64,000 nucleotides of DNA from Halorubrum aquaticum (GTDB taxonomy: Archaea > Halobacteriota > Halobacteria > Halobacteriales > Haloferacaceae): assembly GCF_900113615.1 (NCBI RefSeq), contig NZ_FOPZ01000003.1, positions 1 through 64,000 of the forward strand, read 5' to 3'. The notes below the pieces were generated by a model. That model saw only the letters and a list, made by a program, of their open reading frames with translations, was not told where the DNA came from and searched no databases. This document shows, one piece after another, positions 43,145-51,776 of this stretch. The position numbers were made by a program, and so were the translations under genes. Within the stretch, counting starts at the first letter, position 1. Every line of letters starts with the position of its first letter.

Positions 43145-44743
43145 TCACGGCTCGATCCACGGCTCCGCGTCGTCGACCGTCGCCGGCGTCGGCGCGCGGA
43201 TCGCGAAGCGGGCTCCGTTCGGGATCCGGTCCGCGATCCGCGGATCGGCCTCGACAGTCGAACCGGGCTCGACGACCTCTATCACCCACCCGTGTGAGTC
43301 GACGATCTCGCGGACGATGTCGAGGCCGTAGCCGGTCCCGTCGGTCCGCGTCGTGAACCCGGACTCGAAGACGTCCTGGCGGTGTTCGGGCGGGATCCCG
43401 GGACCGTCGTCGGCGACGACGATCCCGCGGTCGGTCGCGCTCACGACGACCGTGAGGGGAGCGGCGGCGTCGGCCCGTGGCCGACTGCCAGTCGAGCCGT
43501 GTTCGACGCTGTCGCCGGACTTCGTCCGGCTGCTCGTGGAACCGTGTTCGACGCTGTTCCGAAACAGGTTCTCGAACGCCTGCCGGAGCCGGCCGCGGTC
43601 TCCGCGGATCCGCGCGTCGGCCGCGACGACGAGTTCGGCCCTCTCGCCGCCGGCCGTCCCCCACGCGTCGCGGACGACCCCCTTGAGCGAGAACTCGGTC
43701 GGCTCGTCGATCCCCGAACCCTGCCGAGCGAGCGTCAGGAGCTCGCTGACGAGCTGTTCGATCCGTTCGGTCGCGCGCTCGCCGCGCTCCAGCGGCTCGG
43801 TGTCGTCTTTCACCCGCGCCATCTCGATCGACCCACGGATCACGGAGAGCGGGTTCCGGAGGTCATGCGAGACGATGCTCGCGAAGCGATCGAGGCGCTC
43901 GTTCCGGTCGGCGAGCCGGCGCTCGCGCCGCTTCCGCTCCGATACGTCACGCGAGTTGATGACCAGCCGACCGACCGCGGCGTCGTCGGGAAGCGCTCGC
44001 GCCCGCGACTCGAGCCAGACCCAGTCGCCGTCGGCGGTCCGGTATCGATACTCCAGCGCGTCGGCGCGGTCGGGGTCCGCGAGCGCCTCGTAGAACTCCG
44101 CCGTGATCCGGTCTCGGTCGTCCGGATGGACGTATCCGAGCGGGGAGCGTCCGACGAGCGAGCCCTGTTCGTACCCCAGCACGTCCTCGACCGAGGGGCT
44201 CTCATAGCGCACGCGGCCGTCCGCGTCGACGACGGTGACGATGTCGGTTCCGTACTCGAGGAACTCGCGAAAGCGCTCGGGGAAGGTCCGGTCGGCGTCG
44301 ATACGCCGTCCGGTGACGACCCGTCCGCCGAACTCGGGGGCGAGGTCGTCGTCGACGACGGACTCGACCCAGGCGTACCCGCCGTTTGCGCGGCGGATCC
44401 GGTGTGTGACCCGTCGCTCGGTCGCGACCGCGGAGAGGGCGTCGGAGACCTCGTCCCGCTCGTTCGGGTGGACGTACTCGAGGAAGTCGCTCCCGCGGAT
44501 GGCCTCCCGGTCGTCGCCGATCAGCGCCGGCATCGACGGTCCCGCGAACAACACCTCGCCGTCGACGGCGACCGCGGCGAGGAACCGGTCCGGATCGGCT
44601 CCGATCCCGCCCGGCGCATCGATCGCCGCTCCGCCCGCGGTCGGCACGTCCGCTCGATTCCCGTACCGGCGTTTCGAGCCGTCGGCATCGGCGCTCGAGG
44701 CGGCTTCGGGGGCGGACCGTCGACCGGAGGAACGCGGCTCCAT
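43145..44743 (-). CDS. PAS-domain sensor histidine kinase
   Basis: A 532-residue soluble kinase with two PAS domains (about 50-140 and 150-265), H-box IVSHDLRNPLSVI near 291, N-box ENLFRNSVEHG near 390, G1 DDGPGIP and G2 GTGYGLDIV. A SVEHGSTSSRTKSGD / SVEHGSTGSRPRADA duplication sits directly after the N-box. No transmembrane segment is visible, so the signal is cytosolic. The partner response regulator is not adjacent. Confidence 0.9.
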   Translation of the reverse strand: MEPRSSGRRSAPEAASSADADGSKRRYGNRADVPTAGGAAIDAPGGIGADPDRFLAAVAVDGEVLFAGPSMPALIGDDREAIRGSDFLEYVHPNERDEVSDALSAVATERRVTHRIRRANGGYAWVESVVDDDLAPEFGGRVVTGRRIDADRTFPERFREFLEYGTDIVTVVDADGRVRYESPSVEDVLGYEQGSLVGRSPLGYVHPDDRDRITAEFYEALADPDRADALEYRYRTADGDWVWLESRARALPDDAAVGRLVINSRDVSERKRRERRLADRNERLDRFASIVSHDLRNPLSVIRGSIEMARVKDDTEPLERGERATERIEQLVSELLTLARQGSGIDEPTEFSLKGVVRDAWGTAGGERAELVVAADARIRGDRGRLRQAFENLFRNSVEHGSTSSRTKSGDSVEHGSTGSRPRADAAAPLTVVVSATDRGIVVADDGPGIPPEHRQDVFESGFTTRTDGTGYGLDIVREIVDSHGWVIEVVEPGSTVEADPRIADRIPNGARFAIRAPTPATVDDAEPWIEP

Positions 44744-44821
44744 CTACGCGTCGGGAGTTCGGATCACGGGAGATAAACCCATCCGATCCAATTATCAAAA
44801 ATGATTCTTACGGAGGGCCGG

Positions 44822-47308
44822 TCACGGTTCGACGGTCGGGTCGGCCGTCTCTGCCGGTTCGCCCGTCGGCGTACCGGATCGCAGTCGATCCCAGAGGAAC
44901 AGCGCGGGCGGGAGCGCGATCACGGAGATGACGAACGAGTAGAACACGCTCAACGCGATGAGCGCCCCGAAGTCGCCGAGCACGGGCGTGATCGCGAGGC
45001 CGAGCGCGCCGGTGCCAAGCGCCGTGGTGAGCATGCTCCCGGTCAGCGCGCCGCCGGTGCCCGTGAGCGTCGTCCGCAGCGAGGCCGCCACGTCGCCGTT
45101 CTCCCGGTACTCGTCGATGAACCGGGCGGTGATGTGGACCGAGTAGGCGATCCCGATCCCGATCGCGATGGAGAGGATCGTCGCCGTCAGGGCGTTGAGC
45201 GGATAGCCGAGAAAGCGCATCGTCCCGACGAGCGACGTGACGGCGATCGTGATGGGGAACACGTTCACGATCCCGAGCATCGGCATCCCCTCCAGAACGC
45301 CGTAGGTGAACACGAGGAACACGCCGCTCAGTCCCACCGCGAGCACGAGTCCCTGTATCGCGGAGTCGAAGATGATCGCCGTGATCGCGTCGAAGACGAC
45401 GATCTGTCCGGTCGCGGTCGCCGCGTACCGGTATCGGTCCGCCTGTTCGCGGCCGTCAGCGGAGACCTCGCTCTGGGTCGCGCCGCTCTCGACGGTGTAC
45501 TCGACCTGTGCGCTGCGGCGGTCGTCGGTGAGGTATCGGCCGGCCTCCGCGGCCATCGGGGAGTCGAACAGCTCCTCGTAGATCCGGTCGAGGTTGCGGT
45601 CGGGGATCCCGTCCCCGTCGCGGTCGTTTCGAGCGACGAGCGCGGCGAACTCCTCGTCGGTTCGGGCGTGCGACTGGATGATCGTCACGATGCTCGTCGT
45701 CTCCGCGCGTCCGCCCTCGCCGACCGCCAGCGTGTCGGGCGGGTCGTCGGTCGGCGCGGCGAGCGCCTCCAGGGCGTGGTCCTCCTCGAAGGGTCCCTCG
45801 ACGTACACCGTGAGCGACGCGTCCTGGCTCGCCTCGAAGTCGTCCTCGAGCAGGCTCAGCGTCTCGGTGACCGTGTACTCGCCGGGCGCGAACGGCTCGG
45901 GGATGTACTCGACGTATCCGGGTTCCTCCTCGGGCGGGAGGAAGTCCTCCTGTTCGAACGTGGTGTCGACGCCCGCGCCGTACGCCCCCAATCCGCCGCC
46001 GACGAGCAACAGGAGGACGACGAAAACCGCCGGCGCACGCTCGCCGACGTCGACGGAGACGGCCAACAGCCGGCCGAGCGCGGAGTCCTCGGAGGCGATC
46101 GGCGTGGTGCCGAACTCGGGCACGCCGTACCGCTCTCTGAGCCGGTCGAGTTCGAGCTTCGCCGCGGGCAGGAACAGCCCGAAGATGAGGAACGTGAAGA
46201 CGATCCCGACCGCCGAGACGATCCCGAGGTTCCGGATCGGGTCGAGGTCGGAGGTCACGTTCGCGCCGAAGCCGAACACCGCGGTCACGGTGACGATGAC
46301 GAACGCGATCGCCAGCTGGTCGGCGGCGGTGCGCATCGCGGTAACCGCGTCGTACCCTTGGACGGTCTCCTCGCGGTACCGGTTGATGAAGTGGATCCCG
46401 AAGTCGACGCCGACCGCCAACAACAGGACCGGCACGGCGATCTGCTGTTGGTCGAACGGGATCCCCGAGAAGCCGAGGAAGCCGAACGTCCAGATCAGCG
46501 TCATCAACAGCGCGAACAGCCCGAGCGCTAAGTCGATCGGGTCCCGATAGGCGACGACGAGGAACCCCAAAAGCAGGACGAGGACGATCGGCATCACGAT
46601 GAGAAGCGAGTCGGCGATGATGCTGGCCGTCTCGGCGTTGATGACGCCGGTCCCGAAGGTGCGGATGTCGGCCGGTTCGTCCTCCGCGAGCGACCGGACG
46701 TCGGTCTGGATCGATTGGAGGTCGTCGAACCCCGGAGGCACGTCGTGGGTCACGACCGTGATCGTCGTCGACGCCGACGCCTCGTTGCGGTTGAAGTCGT
46801 CGGAGACGACCATCGAAAAGCGCTCGTTCTCGCTCAGGCCTCGAACGGTTTGCCGGAACTCCGACTCCGTCGCGCCCTCGACCGCGCGCCGCATCTCCGC
46901 CGGCGTCTCCGCGGTCGGATCGATCGATCGCGCGACGAGCGTCGCCGGGCCGTTCGCCGACCCCATCCGGAGGTCCTCCCGGGACTCGATCCGCTCCAAC
47001 AGCCGCAACATCGTGAGCGTCTCCTCGCGGGTGAGGACGTCGTTGCCGTGGTGGATCAGCTGTGTCCGCTCCGCTTCCGGCTCGAAGGGATCGTCGAACT
47101 CGCTGTTTATCGCGTCGAGCGCCTCCTGTTCGGGGAGGTCCTCGGAGAACCCCTCCGTCGGCTCCGTCTGCGTCTCGATGGCACTCATGCCGCCGGCGAA
47201 CGTCGCGGTCACGAGCAGGAACGCGACGATGACGGCTCGCGGCCGCGAGACGATGACCCCGTTGAGTCGCGTGGTGGCGTTCTCGATCCACCGGCCGGCT
47301 CGGCTCAT
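44822..47308 (-). CDS. RND/MMPL-family transporter
   Basis: An 828-residue membrane protein with the RND duplication: two sets of six membrane helices, with large extracytoplasmic loops after helix 1 and after helix 7. The membrane blocks LLIVMPIVLVLLLGFLVVAY and AVPVLLLAVGVDFGIHFINR (Asp in the proton relay) are typical of the MMPL/HpnN-type branch. It follows the COG1361 gene without a gap, so both are made from one message. Probable role: export of lipids or drugs, or lipid transport at the cell surface. Confidence 0.85.
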   Translation of the reverse strand: MSRAGRWIENATTRLNGVIVSRPRAVIVAFLLVTATFAGGMSAIETQTEPTEGFSEDLPEQEALDAINSEFDDPFEPEAERTQLIHHGNDVLTREETLTMLRLLERIESREDLRMGSANGPATLVARSIDPTAETPAEMRRAVEGATESEFRQTVRGLSENERFSMVVSDDFNRNEASASTTITVVTHDVPPGFDDLQSIQTDVRSLAEDEPADIRTFGTGVINAETASIIADSLLIVMPIVLVLLLGFLVVAYRDPIDLALGLFALLMTLIWTFGFLGFSGIPFDQQQIAVPVLLLAVGVDFGIHFINRYREETVQGYDAVTAMRTAADQLAIAFVIVTVTAVFGFGANVTSDLDPIRNLGIVSAVGIVFTFLIFGLFLPAAKLELDRLRERYGVPEFGTTPIASEDSALGRLLAVSVDVGERAPAVFVVLLLLVGGGLGAYGAGVDTTFEQEDFLPPEEEPGYVEYIPEPFAPGEYTVTETLSLLEDDFEASQDASLTVYVEGPFEEDHALEALAAPTDDPPDTLAVGEGGRAETTSIVTIIQSHARTDEEFAALVARNDRDGDGIPDRNLDRIYEELFDSPMAAEAGRYLTDDRRSAQVEYTVESGATQSEVSADGREQADRYRYAATATGQIVVFDAITAIIFDSAIQGLVLAVGLSGVFLVFTYGVLEGMPMLGIVNVFPITIAVTSLVGTMRFLGYPLNALTATILSIAIGIGIAYSVHITARFIDEYRENGDVAASLRTTLTGTGGALTGSMLTTALGTGALGLAITPVLGDFGALIALSVFYSFVISVIALPPALFLWDRLRSGTPTGEPAETADPTVEP

Positions 47309-49015
47309 CTACTCCCTCTGTGTGACGTATATTCCCGCGCCGAGCACGGCGAGCAGCGCGAGGACGCCGAGCACGAGCGGGACGGTTCCGACCCCGGAGA
47401 GCGGGGAGCTCTCCTCCGCCTCGACGACGGTCACCGGGACACGGGTCGTATCGGACAGTTGGCTGTTCCCGTCGCCGTCGTCGTACCGGAAGTCGAAGGA
47501 GACCGGGTACGTCTTCGCGGTCCCCGACGCCGACGCCTCGAGGTCGAACGTCATCGTCGTCGACTCGCCGGGCTCGAGCGACGCGGCGAACGCCTCGTCG
47601 TTGGCGCTATCGAGCGGGCTGTCGGCGAACAGCCGTGCCTCGACGTCGGTCATCGTCTCGTCGAGGTTGTTCGTCACCTCGACGTCCATCTCGACGCTCC
47701 CGCCGGCCTCGATCTCGCGGTTCTCGACCTCGAGGCGAAACTGGTCACGCTGTGGCTCGACGTCGTACAGCAGCTCCACGTCGTCGTAGGCGCGCCGTTC
47801 GAACTCCTCGTTGCGGTACTGGACGACGACGTCGGAGGTCCGATCGACCGCCTCCGCCTCGCCGCCGATCTCGAGCGGGAGCCGGAACGACCCGGACTCG
47901 CCCGCCTCGAGCGTCCCGACCGCGACCGACCGCTCTATCGGGATCACGTTCGCCGACTGATCGGCGTACTGGACGACGACGTTGCGCGCCTCGTTCGGCC
48001 CCTCGTTCGTCACGGTCCCGTACACGCTCCCCCGTTCGCCGACGTAGAGGTCGGACTCCACGTCGCCGACGCTGAACCGCTGTTCGGGCCTCGGCGTCAC
48101 GCCGACGGAGGGGTCCACGTCGGCGCGCTCGTATCCTTCCGGCGTCTCGAAGGTGACCGACCCGTCGAGGACGTACTCGCGTACCGACGCCCCCGGCGTG
48201 AAGCCGACGTCGTACCGGACGGTCCGCGTCTCGTTTGGCGCGAGCTCGTCGATCCTTGCCGTGTCGCTGGGCTCGCCGCCGAACCCGACGCCGGGACTCG
48301 CCGACTCCAGAACGACGGTCAGGTCGCGGGCGGCGTCCGCGCCGACGTTCCGGACCTCCGCCTCGAGCGTTCCCTCGCCGCCGACCGTCGCGTCGGTCGT
48401 CGCGTTCGTGATCTCGAAGCGGGCGTCCTCGTTGACCTCGACGTCGATCTCGGTCGAGAGCGTTCGCTCGCGGTCGTAGGTGACTCCTCCCGACTGCTGG
48501 TAGGTGTAGGAGTACTCGACCTCGACGTCGATCGTGTAGGTACCCTCATCGACGTCTTCGGGGACGCTCACGCCGATCGGTGCCTCGCCCGGTCTGTCCT
48601 CCGTAACGGCGCCGAGCGCGAGCGTTCCGGTCTCGACGGTTAGTGGCGTTCCCTCCGCGTCCGCCTCGACTCGGACGTTTCGTGCTCGGGTGACCACCGC
48701 GCGCGACGACGAGGTGCCGAGATCCAGGTCGCCGTCGTTAGTGATCTGGAGCGGTACCGTGTTGGTCTGGCCCGGAATGACGGTCGAATTCCGCGTGCTG
48801 ACCGCCAGATCCGGAGAGCCGCGGATCAGCCCGCCCGACTGCTGGGGCGTCACTGCCGAGTCGACGGACCCCGAGGACCCTCCGGCCGTACCCGCAGCGG
48901 GACCGGCACCCCCGGCCGATCCGCCGCCCGTCGCCGCCGCGACGGCGAGACCGGCCGTTCCGCTCGTCAACAGCGTCACCGCGACGAGCGCGACGAGGAC
49001 CGTCCGCGCGTTCAT
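47309..49015 (-). CDS. COG1361-type exported surface protein
   Basis: A 568-residue protein with a signal peptide (VALVAVTLLTSGTAGLAVAA), a low-complexity Gly/Ala/Ser stretch, then three or more CARDB/COG1361-like beta-sandwich repeats (the pattern YEVxxT-NxG, VTNEGPNEARN, VTNNLDETMTD). A C-terminal membrane helix is near 545-565. This family is usually coupled to RND transporters in haloarchaea, acting as the extracytoplasmic partner, and the RND gene here starts on the next base. Divergent TetR is the likely regulator. Confidence 0.85.
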   Translation of the reverse strand: MNARTVLVALVAVTLLTSGTAGLAVAAATGGGSAGGAGPAAGTAGGSSGSVDSAVTPQQSGGLIRGSPDLAVSTRNSTVIPGQTNTVPLQITNDGDLDLGTSSSRAVVTRARNVRVEADAEGTPLTVETGTLALGAVTEDRPGEAPIGVSVPEDVDEGTYTIDVEVEYSYTYQQSGGVTYDRERTLSTEIDVEVNEDARFEITNATTDATVGGEGTLEAEVRNVGADAARDLTVVLESASPGVGFGGEPSDTARIDELAPNETRTVRYDVGFTPGASVREYVLDGSVTFETPEGYERADVDPSVGVTPRPEQRFSVGDVESDLYVGERGSVYGTVTNEGPNEARNVVVQYADQSANVIPIERSVAVGTLEAGESGSFRLPLEIGGEAEAVDRTSDVVVQYRNEEFERRAYDDVELLYDVEPQRDQFRLEVENREIEAGGSVEMDVEVTNNLDETMTDVEARLFADSPLDSANDEAFAASLEPGESTTMTFDLEASASGTAKTYPVSFDFRYDDGDGNSQLSDTTRVPVTVVEAEESSPLSGVGTVPLVLGVLALLAVLGAGIYVTQRE

Positions 49016-49254
49016 TTCTCACCCCGACCGACGGCCGGAAGCGATCGACGCCGCCCTCCTCGATGCGAACTGATCCGCTCGGCCGGTCGCTCCGTCCGAG
49101 ATCCCCGGAATCCGGACCGACTGCCGGCGTGATCCTGCGTCTGTTTCACGGTCGTATGTGAATCCACGAATCAATAACACCTTTGTTTTTGAGTTCCTAC
49201 TGCCGCCATGACGAAACGGAAAGACCCTCGGGGCGCTCGTGTGAGGACACGTCC

Positions 49255-49863
49255 ATGAGTCGATTCTCCGAGTCCGAACGCGACCGGATCCGTTCACAGC
49301 TCATCGAGGACGGTCGCGAGTTGTTCGCCCGGTTCGGGTTCGATCGAACCCGGATCAGAGACGTCACCGAGTCGGTCGGCATCGGCACAAGCACGTTCTA
49401 CCAGTTCTTCGACTCGAAGGAGGCGCTGTACGTCGCGGTGCTCCACGCCGAACGCGAACGGCTCGAGACACACATCGACGAGGCGGTCTCCGAGGCGGAC
49501 ACGCCTCGTGAGGAGGTGAAGACGATGCTCCGAACGACCTTCCGGGAGGTGCGGTCGAATCGGCTCGCCTCCCGGCTGATCGTCGAGGGCGAGCTACAGC
49601 TGCTCTACGACCAACTCTCGGAAGCGGAGCGGCAGTCGATCGGTCCCGACGCCCGCGAGACCGAACTCCCCTACGCCCGACGCTGGGCGGCGATGGACGA
49701 GGTCAGATACGACGACCCCGACCTGATCAGCGGACTCTTTCGCTCCCTGATCTTCGTCACCCGTGCGCAGGACTCCCCGATCGGCATCCTCCACGTCTCC
49801 GAGTACGAGGAGGTCGAAACCGCCCTGATCGAAACGATCGTCGACGGGCTGTTCGTCGACTGA
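49255..49863 (+). CDS. TetR-family transcriptional regulator
   Basis: A 202-residue TetR protein. The N-terminal helix-turn-helix (ELFARFGFDRTRIRDVTESVGIGTSTFYQFFDSKEALY) is given by its key parts: GFDRTRIRDV, GIGTSTFYQFF, SKEALY. The helical C-terminal ligand domain follows. It is divergent from the COG1361-RND operon across 240 bases, the classic layout of an efflux repressor. The start is the ATG at 49255. Confidence 0.85.
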   Translation: MSRFSESERDRIRSQLIEDGRELFARFGFDRTRIRDVTESVGIGTSTFYQFFDSKEALYVAVLHAERERLETHIDEAVSEADTPREEVKTMLRTTFREVRSNRLASRLIVEGELQLLYDQLSEAERQSIGPDARETELPYARRWAAMDEVRYDDPDLISGLFRSLIFVTRAQDSPIGILHVSEYEEVETALIETIVDGLFVD

Positions 49864-49886
49864 GTCGATCCCCTCGGTCACCACCC

Positions 49887-50599
49887 CCACCGAGGGCGGT
49901 GTTCAGATAAGGATTGAAAGGTGAGGCGGTGCGTTTTCAAAGTGTCTATGCCCGAAAACGACCGCCTCAGCGGCTGTTTAGACGAGATTAACTTAGAGTT
50001 TGTGGAGCGAGAAGCAACACCGCGGCTGTTGATGAAGCTCAGTATTCAGCTCCATTTAGCAGGATTATCGCTTTCGAATACTGTTTAGTTTCTTGAGGTA
50101 TTTGGTGTTGATCGGGTTCGATCCACCGTTCACAACTGGGTTCACAAGGCCGATCTACAGCCGAAATCTGGCCGAAGCCCGAATCACGTTGCGGTCGATG
50201 AAACGGTGATTCAGCTTGATGACGAGCACTATTGGCTGTACGCTGCCGTCGATCCTGATTCGAACGATCTGCTACATACAAAGCTTGAGCCAACAAGAGC
50301 GAACGTGATCGCAGATCAGTTTTTCGCGGAACTCCGCGAAAAACACGATGTGGATGACGCGATCTTTCTTGTTGATGGCGCGGTTCCACTTCACCGAGCC
50401 TGTGAAAAACATGGCCTCGATTTCAGATACGAACGACATGGAAATCGGAACAGCGTCGAACGTGTCTTTCGAGAGGTAAAACGCAGAACTACCTGTTTCT
50501 CAAACTGTTTCAGCAACGCCGAAGCAGAAACTGCTGACGAGTGGTTGAGATCGTTTGCTTTCGCATGGAATCAGCTTATCTGAACACTACCCCACCGAG
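49887..50599 (+). mobile_element. IS6-type ISH element with 8-bp target duplications
   Basis: The element itself is 49895-50591 (697 bases), flanked by an exact CCACCGAG duplication at 49887-49894 and 50592-50599. The ends are inverted: GGCGGTGTTC at the left and, reverse complemented, GGTAGTGTTC at the right, continuing in a shared GTGTTCAGATAAG (49899-49911) against CTTATCTGAACAC (50575-50587). Size, ends and 8-bp duplication fit the IS6 group common in haloarchaea. Intact duplications show that it inserted by simple transposition. Confidence 0.9.
49948..50583 (+). pseudogene. IS6-family transposase with an internal stop
   Basis: From the ATG at 49948 the frame reads MPENDRLSGCLDEINLEF, then meets TAG at 50086-50088 (after SLSNTV) and continues FLEVFGVDRVRSTVHNWVHK. 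The DDE residues remain: VAVDETV, FLVDGAVPLH, and NSVERVFREVKRRT. The end SFAFAWNQLI is typical. One nonsense change kills the full-length protein, unless a downstream start gives a partial product. The rest is undamaged, so the loss is recent. Confidence 0.85.
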
Positions 50600-50641
50600 A
50601 GTCAGAAGCGTTAAACGCCCGCCCGGGATACGCCCTCGTGA

Positions 50642-50714
50642 GGGCGCGTAGCTCAGCGGACAGAGCACTTGGTTCCGGACCAAGATGCCGCGGGTTCAAA
50701 TCCCGTCGCGCCCG
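50642..50714 (+). tRNA. tRNA-Arg(CCG)
   Basis: A 73-base cloverleaf: acceptor GGGCGCG pairs with CGCGCCC, D arm GCTC...GAGC, anticodon stem CTTGG/CCAAG with loop TTCCGGA (anticodon CCG, reading CGG), T arm GCGGG-TTCAAAT-CCCGT, discriminator G. No intron and no encoded CCA. It is the attachment target of the element that follows. Confidence 0.9.
50702..50714 (+). repeat. attachment site in the tRNA-Arg 3' end
   Basis: CCCGTCGCGCCCG, the 3' 13 bases of the tRNA, recurs exactly at 57877-57889 and with one change at 59010-59022. This marks an integration crossover in the tRNA gene. Confidence 0.75.
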
Positions 50715-50891
50715 CCTTGTCACGAACCGTTATCCGACTAATGACGATTCTACCGTAGCAACGTTCTACTCTCTGATTTCGACCGATCCGGTTCGGGACG
50801 AACCGGCCCCTGAAATCGGGTTCCATACGTCACCGATCGCGACCCCTTCACGTCGGTCGATCACCCTGACAAACCTCCGGGTGGTGTCGAC

Positions 50892-51137
50892 ATGATGGAT
50901 CTCCGGGTAGCGGCCGTTGAACCCGGCGATTGCTTGGGTTGCGGTGCGAACCTCCCGCCGGACTTCGGTCGCGTTCACGGCGACGAGGACGATCGGGCTC
51001 ACCGGTGCCCCGAGTGTGACTCGTGGATCCGGATCTGTGAGGGAAGCGCGGCCGGCAAGGACGTGTCGACGCCGGACCCGCAGACGAGCCCCTCCCGCAA
51101 CGCTGGCGAGCCGTGGAACGGAGGGCTCTCGGGATGA
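50892..51137 (+). CDS. small zinc-ribbon protein of the integrated element
   Basis: An 81-residue protein. CLGCGANLP and CPECDSW form a zinc ribbon, with HGDEDDRAHRC between them. This resembles short zinc proteins (DUF7563-like) often encoded by haloarchaeal viruses and plasmids. The stop overlaps the next start (ATGA at 51134). A second ATG (50895) would shorten it by one residue. Confidence 0.6.
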   Translation: MMDLRVAAVEPGDCLGCGANLPPDFGRVHGDEDDRAHRCPECDSWIRICEGSAAGKDVSTPDPQTSPSRNAGEPWNGGLSG

Positions 51138-51253
51138 CGCCGTTCGTTCGTGCGAGCCGGCTGTACGACCCGGCTCACGGTCCGCGTGACGCCGTTCGCG
51201 ATGCCGCTCGACTCCGGTGGAAGCACGATGCCGAACGGAGGCGGTCGGCGTGA
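51134..51253 (+). CDS. 39-residue small protein, coupled
   Basis: A basic peptide from the ATG at 51134 (MTPFVRASRLYDPAHGPRDA...). Both ends overlap neighbours by four bases (ATGA, GTGA), the hallmark of a compact element operon. The length and charge give no function. Confidence 0.5.
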   Translation: MTPFVRASRLYDPAHGPRDAVRDAARLRWKHDAERRRSA

Positions 51254-51666
51254 TCGACCGGAGCGAGAAACCCGTGCGCGGGCGTGTGCCTCTGACAACG
51301 CAGCCCGGATGCTCCGGTAGTAGAGAAGACGAGTCCCAGAGACAAAGCGCCGTTTCGGTCAGGTACGGAAATCGCACAGGGGAAGCGGCCGCGATCTTCA
51401 CGTCCCACGGGATTCTCGACGCGGTGACGACCGTCCTCGCAGCTCGAGCGGTCGGCCCGCACGCCGAGGCGAACCCGATCGTTCGTGAGTTGCTCGCGAT
51501 GGGAGAGATCGCGACGATCGTCGGTATCTGTGCTTGTGTTGCGGTCGCGGCCGCCGCATGGCCGACCGCCGCCGACGCCGTCGACGCCCCCGAGTGGGCC
51601 GGGTTCGCAGTGGCGACGGTCGGCACGATCGTCGCCGCGGTGAACTTGGTGGTGGTGTTTGCGTGA
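51250..51666 (+). CDS. membrane protein of haloarchaeal element (DUF5658-like)
   Basis: A 138-residue protein from the GTG at 51250, overlapping the previous stop. SHGILDAVTTVLAARAVGPHAEANPIVRELL is given by parts: ILDAVTTVLAARAVG and EANPIVREL. This motif, followed by three hydrophobic helices (ATIVGICACVAVAAAAW, FAVATVGTIVAAVNLVVV), matches DUF5658-type membrane proteins common in proviruses. The exact role is unknown. Confidence 0.6.
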   Translation: MIDRSEKPVRGRVPLTTQPGCSGSREDESQRQSAVSVRYGNRTGEAAAIFTSHGILDAVTTVLAARAVGPHAEANPIVRELLAMGEIATIVGICACVAVAAAAWPTAADAVDAPEWAGFAVATVGTIVAAVNLVVVFA

Positions 51667-51776
51667 GCCGAATCTGCGAGACGTGCGGCCGCGATCGCCC
51701 GTCGGTTCGGGTTCGTCTCGGCGGCCGCGTCGAGTGTGCCGGCTGCTATCTCGACCGCGAGGTGCGTTCGCGATGA
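51663..51776 (+). CDS. 37-residue zinc-knuckle protein
   Basis: From the GTG at 51663: SRICETCGRDRPSVRVRLGG, then CAGCYLDREV. Two Cys pairs make a mini zinc ribbon. It overlaps both neighbours by four bases. Such tiny zinc proteins are characteristic of archaeal viral operons. Confidence 0.55.
   Translation: MSRICETCGRDRPSVRVRLGGRVECAGCYLDREVRSR

Noticed and set aside
44801-46531. A 576-residue plus-strand ORF opposite the RND gene
   Set aside because: Shadow of the transporter gene; extreme Arg/Glu/Asp composition.
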